Shown one piece after another: positions 9,007 to 19,433 of a stretch of 64,000 bases of DNA (position 1 is the first letter of the stretch; each line of letters starts with the position of its first letter). Origin of the DNA: Symbiodinium natans (Eukaryota > Sar > Dinophyceae > Suessiales > Symbiodiniaceae); NCBI GenBank assembly GCA_905221605.1, contig CAJNDS010002129.1:62001-126000 (forward strand), read 5' to 3'. The position numbers and the translations under genes were made by a program. The notes under the pieces were generated by a model that did no database searches, was not told where the DNA came from, and saw nothing but the letters and a program-made list of their open reading frames with translations.

Positions 9007-10719
9007 TCATTCATTCTTCCAGCGGTGAATCCACTGCGAAATACGATGCTTTGTGTTGATGTCGCTCCACTGCAGATGGGTCTTGAAGTTCAACTCCTTC
9101 CTCCTCCACAGGTAGAGCACGAACTTGAGCTGCTTGGTCGAGGGAAGCACTCTAGAAGGGAACTGGCCACTTGCGAGGTTTGGTGCCAACCGATTGGCGA
9201 GTACCTCCTTTTGTCCTGTCACACAAAGGCCTTCTTCACGGAGTGCCGCCTTGATTTCCTCAACTCTCATCAGCATAACTGTATCTACGCACACTCGTGC
9301 CCTCTCCTCCTCACTTCCTGGCTCATCCCAACTGCTTGTTGCACTCGTAGCCGGAGATGCCAGTAGCTCATCTAAAAAGGTCGGACGATTCGGTGTGCTC
9401 GCATTTGCCTCTAAAACGGCCTGGGTCCTTGTAGGCGTAGCTGGTATCATGGATGTAGCTGGAATCGTGGATGTAGCTGGAATCGTGGATGTAGCTGGAA
9501 TCGTGGAGGTAGCTGGACTCGTGGATGTAGCCCCTCGCATAGTTTCCCCCTCCAATCCTAGCCTCTCAATCTCTTGCACAATTGCTCGCTGGGTAGCCTC
9601 TTGCAGCTTCTGTAGCTTCCGAAGTCTTCGTGGTCCCGTCCCTGGAGTCCATTCTGCCATTCCAGAACCCAACCATTTCAAAGCTTCCCAGACTGCGACC
9701 ACCCCAGCTATTGCCAGCAACACTAGCAACCATCCCAACATATCCCAGTCAACTGACAGCGCTCCACCACCTGATTCTTTTTCAGCCTTAACTCCTGTGA
9801 CCAACAAGCAGCACACCAGGGCCAAAAGCACTCGGGCAGCAATCCTTGAGCTCGAAGGGGTCATAGTTGGCGAACTCACATCTTCAACCACCCCCCATAG
9901 GCTTAGGAGGTCTCCAATTCTCTGGGCCGCCAATGGTTTCGTCAGAAGATCCGCCCTTTGGAACTTCCCAGCACAATGTTGTATGGAGAAGGTCTCGGCA
10001 TCCAGTTGCTCTTGCATCCAGCCTGCCTTTATACGAAGATGTCTTGTTCTCCATCCCCCATTTCCGGTTGAAATCGCCAACGCCGAAGTACTGTCGGTGT
10101 TTACAGTTCTTGTTGACACCCGCATGTCCACATCCTGCAGTAAAGCTTCCACCCCAAGGGTTGCGACCGCGCCGTCCAACAGGGCAATGAGTTCGCTCTC
10201 CGCCGTGGAGAGCGAGATCACGGGTTGACGACCAGAGCGCCATACTATTGCCGATCCGCCCCAAAACACCACCCAACCTGAGTGTGATCTTCCAGATTCC
10301 GGGGCGTATGCAGCATCACAGTACAAAGAAAGGTCTGTGCCGTCGTAAGCGATTGTCAGCTGCCGTCCCAATGTTCGCTGAAGGTAACCCAAAGTTTTGG
10401 TTGCAATAGCTATCACCCGAGCAGGTGCCTTCGTCGTCAAAGCCGACATTAGTGAGGTCGCAAACGACAAGTCAGGGCGACTCCTCTGGGAAACCCATAG
10501 GAGCTCACCAGTGAGCTGTTGGGCAAGGTGGACGTCGAAGTCGTTAGGCGGAGAATCACTTTCCAACACAGCAAACGATGCTGTATCCTTGCTCAGCGGG
10601 ATTCGGTCCTGTTGGGTGGCAGGTATTCTTCTTGCCCTCAACAATTCCCTGATGTAGGCCTCCTGGGTGATGCCGAAAGACTGCTGTCGTCCTTCTTGTA
10701 GGCATATTTCCATTCCCAA
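9007..10719 (-). pseudogene. Pol C-terminal part: RT end, RNase H, then membrane/SAP extension
   Basis: Same frame as the preceding pol block but separated from it by the TAA at 10756-10758; twelve open codons join them (PLRFLGMEI is the usual RT palm/thumb junction). RNase H spans about residues 130-270, with D135, E174, D209 and the RTRH motif (H227). Copia pol normally ends here. This one continues for about 300 residues: a hydrophobic segment 296-310, a second at 328-348, a basic helical stretch 364-390, five ATSTIP-like hexapeptides 398-427 (imperfect 18-bp DNA repeats), a SAP-like helix-extended-helix at 484-512, and a terminal TKQLKFV...WI..WK motif resembling DUF3072. The extension could tether or target the preintegration complex; that is inference. 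The start is nominal (TTG), since the true ORF is continuous. Confidence 0.85.
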
Positions 10720-10755
10720 AAACCTCAGTGGTTGGTGCTGGGATATCAGCTGCAG

Positions 10756-13700
10756 TTACGTTGTCTCCCAAAGACTCTGAATCGCTCGTGCCAATGCAGT
10801 GATTGTCTCTTGAGCACCACATAGGAGAAAATCATCCACATAGATCACTACCACAGCAAGCAGTGCCCCAGCTGGACCAGTGACTGTCCACCATGCCGTT
10901 ACTGCCTTGCCTCGTCGTAGTTGGAGCACGGTGTCGTTCATGGAAACGGTGAGGGATGCCAACTCATGATCCCGGTATGTACCCCACAGCCTTGGCGATT
11001 CCTTGAGTCCATAGAGTGCCCGGATCAGACCCCACAGCTCGAACTCTTCGATCAGCTCCAGACGCTCCAGCAGCTTGGGTGGCTGTACCACCACCACGGG
11101 ATCTCTAGGTGACCTTCCCATAGGAGTTTTCAAGAAAGCCGTCACCACATCCAGGATCCCCACTGTCCACTGATTCTTGCACGTCAGTGTTAGCGCTGCT
11201 CGCACCGCCTCAGCTGGGGCTGCTTCAGTGTAAAGATCCGGGTTGCTGTTCACCGCCATATTGCCACAAACCACCAGTCTGGCCTTTCGCTTGTACCATG
11301 TGGAAGGGTCGCGGAGGTCGGCCTTGTCATTTGGCTTCACCGTGTAGACGAACTTGGTAGGGAGCCGTTGTACTCCCCGCTTCTGCAACCAGCTCGCCCT
11401 TAATGCAGTGCCCTTCTTCAACCTCTCTATGGCATGCTCAATGCTTTGGACCTCCTTGCGAATTGCTGGCAGCCATGCATCGAGCGACTCCATGACTTCA
11501 CGAGGATCAACATTGTGCACCACATCCAAAGGGGCCTTAAGGGAGGCCAGCAGCTCCTCAATTTCACTGGTGTAGCCCACCTCGGCCTTGCTCAACGACG
11601 GAACTTGAGGACCAAAGAGACCATTCGCATTCCCGCCAAGGTTTACCTTGCCATCACCAACTTCCATGAACATCTCCCAATCCTTTTGATCCCATCGTTC
11701 TTGGCTATCTCCATGTTCTGCCCATGTTGGTTCCAAAGCTGTCCCGGTCGCGTCGGCCATGGAGACTGCAGGCATCGGAAAGTAGTATTCTGGTAGTTGG
11801 GATAGAGGTGGTTGGAAACCCAACTCTTCGAGCTCCTTGATCATGGGGTAGTCCATGTGTCCATGACAGTGGGGGGTATATCCAATGACAACAACTCGAT
11901 TTCCCTTCCACTCCATCACCTCATGGGCTCTTCTTGGCGAAAACACGATGCTCTTCCCCTTCACGAGCGGGTGAACACATCCAAACGCTTGGATACCTCG
12001 AACATCAAGTCGCTGACTGAGCTCACCTTGCACCACATCACCAGGCTGCAACTGAACCCATACTCCCCCTCCTACTTGTGGACAAACGATCGGAACCAGG
12101 TAGTTCTGCGATGTGGCATCATTGTTGCTATCCTTGTGAACCTCCCGCTGTGTATTGGTGGAGAGCAAGACCGCGGTGAACGTCGCCTCGGGCACAGATC
12201 GTCGCAGGATTCGGGTAAGGACCTTGGTGAGGTAAGGATGTTCAGCAGTGGTCTTCATCATCCCAACTACACCTCCATGACGGTAAACCCCGGACTTGAA
12301 GTTGTCAAGGAGGCCCTCATTGAACCATTTCTCCACCATCTCCATGTCCAGGTCCTGGTCATCGGTCTCCATGACGTGCCTTGCCTCCTCCTCAAGTGAT
12401 CCCGGGCTCACCCTCTCGACCATTGCAACCCTTGGTTTTACATCCGCCGGATGAGTCTTCTCTCTCAGCCTTGTGGATGGCTTGAGGGCTTCTTCTGCCA
12501 TTAAGGTCGTTGTAGGTTCACCGGGGTCGACAAGGTTGGGCCTCACATGGAAGGTGTGGAAGAAAGTTTCTCCTCTTCCCTCCTCTTCAGGTAAGAAAAC
12601 CACATGGCCTCGATCCAGTAACCCACTCAAGCCCACGTATTTTCCTTTCATCCAACGAGCATCAAAGGTATCGGCACTCCTCCTCGGACCAAGGGCTGTA
12701 TAGGGTCGCTTCTTCACATGGACAGGCGTTCCAAATGGAGCCAACAACGAAGACCTCCATCCCAAGACCCTTGCCCGCTGTTCCGCAGTTGCAGTTTCGG
12801 CTGCAGATGGCCAAAGTCGAACAGGTAGCTCCCCTGCCATCAACATTGTGCGAACCCTGTCCTTCACCCAGCGAACTGTTGATTCGGCATGGCCATTGGA
12901 TTGAGGAATTCCTGATTCTGCCCATGTAGACCTGATCCCTTGCTCTCGTAGCCAAGCCTTGAAGCTCGCCGAGTAGTACTCTCCTCTATCGGAATGGAAA
13001 CGAAGGACTGGTAATCCATGAGCCCCAAGGTACAGGATGACATCTTGAAGGGCTCCCTTAATCGTATTCGCCTTGTTGTTTGGAACACCCACCGCAAAGG
13101 TCAACGATGTCATCTCTGGGGGCCTGCAGTCACCATTCCTCATAGCAGCATGTCCCTTGGTAGCTTCTTCTTCCTCGGTCTCACCGACTTCCTCGGCCTC
13201 ATCATCGGCTTCACCGTCGGTCTTGCCCGGGTCCTCCTCCAGGTCCACCAGATTAAGGCCATTTCCTTCTTGATCCGCATCTTCATCCAAGGACGGCTCA
13301 TACTCCAGGACATCGTCGGGAAGTGGTTTTCCTGGTTCCTCCTCCAAGCGCTCTTGCTCCACATGATGTTCTGGTTCTGGCGAAGGTGTTAGGCCCTCAT
13401 TTGGTGGTGGATCTTTCCCTGCATATGCCCTGGCGAACTCCTTTGGGAAGATGTACTTCGCCACCAGCAGGTATCTGAGGTTGCACGCCGGTGTTCCCTT
13501 GGTAGCTGAGTCCAGACCTGGTTTCAGGGGCCCCGAAAGGTCTGAAGTGAGGACGTAGCTGTCGGGGTGATGAACCCGTGCATGGCGCTTTCCAGTTCCT
13601 CTTGCCATGACACATGTAGCACAGTCCCTCCTGTATGGGAGGTGAGAGGCGTCGACATGCGCCTTCCATTTTTCCGGGCTCATGGCATACACCTTTGGAC

Positions 13701-14268
13701 TTCTGGACCACATGTGGAACGCCATCACCAATGCCTTGACGAAGCCAGGGGACCACCGACTCTGATCCGGACCTCTAGGTTGTTCCTTTGGGACGTGGTC
13801 GCCGGTGATTCCCTCCAATCCTCGTAGGTAAGGCACGTTGGTTCCCAGCGTGGTACTCATTGAGCAGGCCGCCCCTGTACCTCCCTGGTCAAACGAAACC
13901 TCGAACATGCCCGTCTCATTCTTGAAGTCCTTCCAAAGGTTGGTTTCCCACAGGTAGTGGCGATTGTTGGTTGACTCGCCGAAGTGCATGTAGGTGGTCC
14001 TGGATGCTCGATCATGAACCCCACCTCCTTGTGTCTTAGCGCCCCCTTCGTCATCATCATCCTCCCAGCTGCCGCTACAACATACAGCCACAGCATTCTG
14101 CAAATTAAGGACAAGGGTTTCAGCGAGGGGGTCGTAGAGGTAGGTGCGAAAGATTTCCCATCTCTTCCAGGCGGTCCTCCGAACACCAAGTCCACCTTTC
14201 CATTCCTTGCTCCCCAAAGGAGCATTTCCCATGTAGGCGACGTTCCCAGCAGGTCGTGTCCTCGGCAC
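10756..14268 (-). pseudogene. Pol middle part: integrase, dioxygenase-like domain, reverse transcriptase
   Basis: Residues 1-90 of this frame are probably out of frame; real coding enters near residue 91, where it continues the methyltransferase-like block from the other frame. Integrase: zinc-binding H204, H209, C216, C219; DDE residues D243, D427 (HSDRGEY), E462 (GHAE). A Glu/Asp-rich insert (about 285-372) splits the catalytic core. Residues about 645-805 resemble a 2-oxoglutarate/Fe(II) dioxygenase: HKD (H711, D713), distal H782, R791 nine residues later, and GGGVWV before the second half. RT: KARLVVCGN, LDVVTAF (D1040), ALYGLKESPRLW, YVDD (1143-1146). TAA at 10756-10758 truncates RT just after YVDD. 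Elements of this kind copy RNA to DNA in cytoplasmic particles and integrate in the nucleus; this copy cannot encode intact RT without readthrough. Confidence 0.9.
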
Positions 14269-15740
14269 TGTCTGATGTCCACCTCCAGGACGATGGTTTC
14301 GCCATCATGGGCCTTAAAGAACTCCAGGTGTCCTTCCTCGCCCGCGAAGAGATGGATTGCCCATTTTTTCGCACTCAACAAGGCTCGCCGTTGAGATCTC
14401 GTCAGGTAGGTGACCTTCTTCAGGGTATCCCATCCTCCTCCTGACTCATTCGCTGGTATCAAACCATTGATGCACTCCCCCGGGACTTCTTGCAAGAATG
14501 GCGCATCACGAAGAGCTCGTAACACATGCTCACGATTCCCAGAAGTGGCGTAGCTTAGCATGTACTCGAACCAGGACTTCTCCATGTAGGAAGCCACCCT
14601 TGCGATCCGGTCCTCAGTCTCCAGGGTCTCATTCTGCAGCTGCTCTCGCTTTCGTTCCTCCAGTCGAGCTATCAATGCCAAAGCCTCGGCCTCACACAAC
14701 TGGGGGCACCCGGAGTTGATGTTCAATTTGGTGGTCTCACCTCCTGGGCCGACGAGGATGCACTGCTTAGGTGACCACTGCAGGGTGTATCCCAGAACCT
14801 TCACCAACTCTCCAAGTGGGACTATGGTTTGGACTTGCTCACCCCCAGGTCCCTTCTCTTCTCCAGGTGGCATAAGTAGCGATCCCGCTGTGCTCATTCT
14901 CATCTTGAGCGAGTGACTGCCTGCCAACTGAACCATCACCTCATCCGCCTTTGTCCACTCATCCCAGGTTGTGGCTGTCCGGAGTGCGTGAGTGGCCCCC
15001 GAATCCAACAGAGCTGAGGTCGTTGCCTGTACCGAGCAGACTCTGATATCCTTCACCACCAGCACCTTGGCAGTCGTTGGGGTTTTCTCCGGACTCTTTT
15101 CTCCATCCGAGGTCGGCGATACCACCTGGGCTTGCACAACTTGTTGGGCTGCCTGCATGAGGGTCTCAAGGGTCCAAGGCACGCCTTGGATTGGGAGGTC
15201 TCCACCGTCGCCTGGTGTTGCACTCACGGATGCGACCGCCGGAGCTCGGGATGAAGTCGACCCATCACCCATTGCCCTGGTAGTCGATGACGATGTCGTG
15301 GTTGCCTTGGGCCTCGCTCCCTGCTTGTTGACCAGACAATCCTTCTGTCTGTGGCTCTCCGAACCACACAGCAGGCACTTCCTTGACCGGGTTTCCCGAT
15401 CAAGGCTTCCCATGTTGTGCGAGAAGGAGCACTTAGCGCCCCTCCGGCACCCTGATGGCTTCATGAAGTAGCGGCACATATCAGCAGTCTTCTCCTTCTC
15501 CTTCTCCCTTTTGGGAGGTGTCGGTGCCTCCACAGCTCTCACCCTAGGGCCTGAGGTTGTAGATGTCGTAGTCGCCGTGGTTGAGGCAGCCAGGGTTTCT
15601 AGCTCTGCTTGCAAATGTCGCTGGTAGTCCTGAACCTGCTCCAAGGTGGGTTGGCCGTCAAGACGAAGACTCGTTCGGAGCATGGAGGTTCTGAAAGCTG
15701 CATCTGCAGAGCCGGCGATATGGGCTGAAGTTAAACCCAT
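13857..15740 (-). pseudogene. Gag C-terminus, protease and DNA-methyltransferase-like domain
   Basis: Nominal 627 residues. C3H1 finger C89-X8-C98-X5-C104-X3-H108, then CCHC knuckle C122-X2-C125-X4-H130-X4-C135: nucleic-acid binding modules of Gag. Aspartic protease motif LLDSGAT at 244-250. Residues about 460-580 carry class I/C5-methyltransferase-like signatures: HLFAG (motif I), VLEVDI (motif II), DLVFGGPPGR (motif IV), later GFMIEHP. The motif IV cysteine expected in active C5 enzymes (PPC) is Gly here, so activity is doubtful. After HPGPP the true frame moves by one base to the next block (near 14.0 kb). Upstream, the frame stays coding to about 15.89 kb but holds a TGA at 15747-15749 where CGA (Arg) is likely ancestral, a CpG-type change. 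Confidence 0.85.
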
Positions 15741-15886
15741 CAGGCCTCAAACCATCACGGAAGGATCCGGTGGGGCCATGTTGACTGCTCTGCATCGAGC
15801 CAGCCACCGTGGCCAGCTTCGCACCACTCCCAGAACTTCGTCAAGACCTTCTCCGCTTGCGAATTCCGCTGGGTTTTGGGGCTTCT

Positions 15887-17587
15887 TCAGCACTTCTTCC
15901 CTCTCAGCACTTCCTCCCGGTTGGTTCCCGGCGGGAACAGCACCAGCAAGCGGAAAATCATCCTAGGGCAGCTTTGAGTCACTCGCTGACTCACCATGTC
16001 GGTTTTGAGCTCGGGCCCCATAGCAGAGAGGATCATTGACGACACCCTTGCATTCACTCTCACCCACCTTCCTCCACACAATTCGTCGGAGCTCCCTGGG
16101 GATATCTGAAGCCTTTCCAATGGTGTCGCCGCCAGCCACCTTGAATAGGTGGCATTCACCTTGCTCATGAGGGAGTTCCACCAGAGGCCTGAGTTCTCAC
16201 TCACATCCGCCATGATTGATGATGTCACCTCCAGCCAGTCCTGCAGCTGTAAAGCAGCCGCGCCTGCTCCGTCCTTCGTCTTCAACTCAGGCAATGGTGA
16301 CAGGGCCAGAGTGCCCGGCTTCACCTGCTCGGTGGTGGTTGGAGATGTTGCCCCCTTTGCCATGGCCTGTGCCTGCAAGTCCTGCAACTGCTTCATGCCC
16401 TTTGCCAGCATCTCCAATACCGGTGTCTCAGCTCTTTTTTCAGAAGATTCGGGTGGCGGTGTAGGGGACCTAGTCCGGGGCCCGAGCAGGGATTGCAAGA
16501 AGCCTGCGGGCTGTTGGGACTGTTCAAATCCCATCGTAGTCCTTCCCTGCCGCTGCTCCTGAGTCCTGTTCTCCTGAGGTTCTGATCTTCCTGATGTAGT
16601 TGCCGGGGGAACAGTCCGACTTGGAGGCTCGGCAGAAGGTCGTGCACCATGATCTGGATCAGTTAGGGGTACTCCAGGGCCTAATACTCCTCCTGGGATG
16701 AGGGGTTCATAGCCTGGAACTCGTCCAGGTACTCCCATGCTTGTTGACTCCCGGGTGATTTGAGGAGTAGATGGCCCTGTACCTTGCGCCCCATTTTGCA
16801 ATTCTCTTGCACTGACCAAAGCCTGCTCCAACTCCACGTTTCGCTGCTCAGCTGTCTGAAGCCTTTGCAAAATATCGCCGAGTTGCCTTTGGACTTCAGC
16901 TTGGATCGCCTCCTGCGGGATACTTGATGAGCTCGGCGGTGTGGGCGAGGTAACAGGTCGAGGCACTGGGCCCCGGATAGTGAACGCAGCACCTCCAGGG
17001 GGCGAGTGATGGGAGGCCTGGCTTCCTCCCAAGGGACTCGGATACATGTCGTTGCCCGCTACAACTGTCAGATATGAACTTAGCCTTGACACCCAGGCTG
17101 GCATCTCAAGACCAGCCAACCATTGCTGATTTCCCCCCAAAGTAGAGCGGGTTGAGCGGGGCGTCACAAAACCAGTCTGAGCTATCTGCCCACTCCCAGA
17201 AATCATTGTGTTGCGATCGGCTCCGCCGAGGTCAAGATTCGTCGTAGCTCTTCGGCCACCCGCCTGATCCTGCCTCGATGCGACTTCCCGGTCCAGCACA
17301 TTTCCAGCAGCTTGTAGTTCCGGCGAGGTCCCAGGTGGATCTGCAAACGATACTGCATCATCCATTGTACCATAGGTGCCCCTTTCTGCCTGCAGAATTT
17401 CAGCTCCAGACACTGTCGTCGATTCTTGTCCAAGTTGCTCGCTGCTTGGCGACAGAACATGCCCTGGATCCACACCATTCACCAGGGGCTCTTGCGGATG
17501 CACAGCACCAGTTTGGGCTAGCATAACCTCTTGTTGGCTTGGATCCCCAGGCAGGCCTTGAAATACTCCATGCTCGGGGGTTCCCAT
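15887..17587 (-). pseudogene. Gag N-terminal part
   Basis: 566 residues. The first Met lies inside the 5' LTR; Met22 (17522-17524), overlapping the putative primer-binding site, is an alternative start. The N-terminal half is low-complexity Pro/Ser/Gly/Gln. Residues about 225-265 form a likely coiled coil (IQAEVQRQLGDILQRLQTAE). Residues 455-555 (LQDWLEVTSSI...WWNSL...ARVSSMI) are Trp-containing and helical, consistent with a capsid domain. The frame ends prematurely in RGKKC because of an imperfect 17-bp tandem duplication (15887-15896 versus 15904-15913); skipping it restores the frame to EVLKKPQNPAEF in the next block. Confidence 0.7.
17518..17528 (-). other. Putative primer-binding site
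   Basis: Directly inside the 5' LTR the element strand reads GGTTATGCTAG. GGTTATG could pair with the anticodon-loop side of initiator tRNA-Met, as in Drosophila copia, which primes from a half tRNA; complementarity beyond seven bases is poor. Confidence 0.3.
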
Positions 17588-17844
17588 GGCTCAACACTCG
17601 GACTTTTCCATCGAAGCGAAACAAGTAGCTGTCATGCAAGGCTCTTGTACAACTTGGCCTCTAAGCTTTCTTGTGTTATGTGTAGTGCTCTGCACTTACG
17701 GTGTCGATGTACATCGTAACTGTGGAACTTCGTTCTCACACATGGCTCAAGGGTCTCCTTTCCGCAGCCTTCCCTTGGAGCCAGAGGAAAAATGGCGTCG
17801 ATGAGCGGCAGGATGTTGGCCTCGGCTGGGAGAGGGTTTCCTCA
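17529..17844 (-). repeat. 5' LTR of the copia element
   Basis: 316 bp, identical to the 3' LTR except for ten extra bases. It contains the first in-frame Met of Gag. On the element strand the extra bases give a CGCCATTTT word. Confidence 0.93.
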
Positions 17845-17900
17845 ACCCTAAACCCTAAACCCTAAACCCTAAACCCTAAACCCTAAACCCTAAACCCTAA
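17845..17900 (-). repeat. Telomere-like tract (CCCTAAA)n continuing past the retroelement
   Basis: Eight exact units. With 8601-8619 it forms the tract into which the retroelement inserted; the first five bases may be the right target duplication. Confidence 0.9.
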
Positions 17901-18152
17901 AGGCATGCTGGGCTTTCCGGGATTGGGAGATTCACGCGTGGCAAAGGCGCGTGCTCCCTAAATTGGACCAACCTCTGTGCTGTGCTGTGCTGTGCTGTGT
18001 TGTGCGCGTGGTGCAGCTTTCCTAAGTGCCTGCGTGCTTTTCTGCGTGCGTGCTTTTCTGCGTGCGTGCTGCGCGCGTGCGTGCGTTGCCGCGTGCGTGC
18101 TTTCCTGGGTGCGTGGGTGGGTGGATGGGCTGGTGGGTGGGTGAGAGTGCGA

Positions 18153-18212
18153 GATTGCGATTGCGATTGCGATTGCGATTGCGATTGCGATTGCGATTGT
18201 GATTGTGATTGT
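18153..18212. repeat. (ATTGCG)n hexanucleotide array
   Basis: About nine tandem GATTGC/GATTGT units preceded by GCGTGCGT-rich low-complexity DNA. Confidence 0.9.
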
Positions 18213-18324
18213 GTGTGTGTCTCTGTTAAGGGGAAGCTAGGGGGGGGGGGGTTAGTATAGAGGGGGGTAGTAGGGAAACCCATGAGTGTTTTTCTCGTGC
18301 CAGACCTGGCACGATCTCTTACAG

Positions 18325-18411
18325 CGAAGGCGGAAGCCGATGAGAGAGCCAAACTGCAGATGCACTTCGTGCAACAAGCAGCAGCTTGCCTGGGAGATCT
18401 TAGAGGGACAA
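18325..18411 (+). CDS. Candidate internal exon
   Basis: Strong acceptor tctcttacag; open frame KAEADERAKLQMHFVQQAAA then CLGDLRGTS; a possible GTGCAC donor follows. Helical, Ala/Gln-rich. Unidentified. Confidence 0.45.
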
Positions 18412-18870
18412 GTGCACAATTTTTCTGTGTGCGATTTAATTTAGCACGCGACGAGATGAGGTCAAGACCTATCAAACCTGAACTAGACCAGAGCGCGCGT
18501 AGCTTCGACCCAGAAAACGTGCGCCATGTGTAGACGCGAGTCTCGCGCCGGCGCATGCATATGCCGCAGCGCTGCACCCAAAAACAAGCCTTGCTCTCTC
18601 TGCATGGGGACTGCATGGATCCCCATAGAACGTGCATGGTAATTGTTGCTCTGTACCGTTTCAAGCTTACCACCGGCAGCTTTCATTTGAACAGCTCAGG
18701 AACAGCTCTTGAACGGATACGTGGTGCCTGCACCTGCAGCCATGTCCCCGAGACCTAGCATAATTTTGCTTGAGGACGTAGCCACTAATTGGAGATGCAT
18801 GAAGGGTGAAGCTTAATTGAGCTAATAACACCCTACAGATATCCCATGAACCTTGACCGTAGGCTTTCAA

Positions 18871-18940
18871 GTAGCAGCAGCAGTAGTAACAGTAGTAGCA
18901 GTAGTAGCAGTAGTAGCCGTAGCAGCAGTCGTCGTCGTCG
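18871..18940. repeat. (AGC/AGT)n trinucleotide microsatellite
   Basis: Interspersed AGCAGT units ending in GTCGTCGTC. Confidence 0.9.
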
Positions 18941-19336
18941 GGTTTCCATTGCTAGTATCACCCCTAAAACTCTGGAACACGAACCCAACCACACCAAGGG
19001 GTGGGGTGAGGGAGGAGGGGGACAAGAGAAAATGGCCCTCGCCCCCCAATCCCCCCCCCCCCACCCCGACTGGTTTAGGGTTGTAGAGGGTCTTCGGGTT
19101 TAGGGTTTCTGGATTTAACGTTTCAGGGTTCTCGGGTGTTTGAGGGGTTTAGCGCTTGAGGATTAGGAGTTCTGGGTTTGGAGTGGGGGGGGGGGGGGGG
19201 GGGGCGAGAATGCAGCACACTACCATATGTACATTCGCCAATGGCAATAGTATGTACCCTATTTCATACACATTTTTGGATTCTCTACATCCCAAAAACC
19301 TCAACCGCTGGTTTGACTCTGCAAGTACTTTGAGTT
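18941..19336. other. No gene; 20-base G homopolymer at 19185-19204
   Basis: Low-complexity Pro/Arg-coding noise and degenerate TTTAGGG words; no exon-like block. Confidence 0.4.
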
Positions 19337-19433
19337 AGGACGGTGCAGTCGAGATTGGACATGCTGCCCCCACTGCAGCAGGGTCCGGGACTCTCTCAGC
19401 TAAATCCTGCCGTGCAGCCCCTTGAAAGCAGTT
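19337..19433 (+). CDS. Proline-rich repeat block, copy A
   Basis: One frame reads SRLDMLPPLQQGPGLSQLNP then AVQPLESS, aligning with the blocks at 19898, 20288 and 20742 (shared pattern RxDxLPP...LNPA-PL). A stop lies just upstream, so borders are uncertain. Confidence 0.4.

Larger units (their letters stand above)
8620..17844 (-). mobile_element. Ty1/copia LTR retrotransposon with extra enzymatic domains
   Basis: A 9.2-kb element in - orientation: 5' LTR 17529-17844, gag, CCCH finger and CCHC knuckle, aspartic protease, DNA-methyltransferase-like domain, integrase, dioxygenase-like domain, reverse transcriptase, RNase H, C-terminal membrane/SAP extension, polypurine tract, 3' LTR 8620-8925. 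Integrase precedes RT, the diagnostic copia order. Coding is broken by a 17-bp duplication and a TGA in gag, a one-base frame change near 14.0 kb and a TAA in RT. The LTRs show no substitutions and one 10-base indel, so the insertion is young or was gene-converted. It lies inside a CCCTAAA tract and interrupts the exon-bearing + strand landscape. Confidence 0.95.

Noticed and set aside
9125-10228. 367-codon + strand ORF
   Set aside because: It is the antisense shadow of the RNase H and C-terminal pol region; the - strand carries the catalytic motifs.
11812-12399. + strand ORFs inside the retroelement
   Set aside because: Shadows of integrase/RT coding on the - strand with no motifs of their own.
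13990-14010. Programmed -1 frameshift between the methyltransferase-like block and integrase
   Set aside because: No X XXY YYZ slippery heptamer is visible where the frame changes; a one-base deletion in a damaged copy is simpler.
14001-14363. An active cytosine methyltransferase
   Set aside because: The motif IV cysteine is glycine, the domain is short and the frame is broken directly after it; only a methyltransferase-like fold can be proposed.
17529-17844. Spliced-leader relic in the LTR (tggctcaag and ccatttt words)
   Set aside because: The words are short, partly antisense to the element and not arranged like the dinoflagellate leader; chance cannot be excluded.
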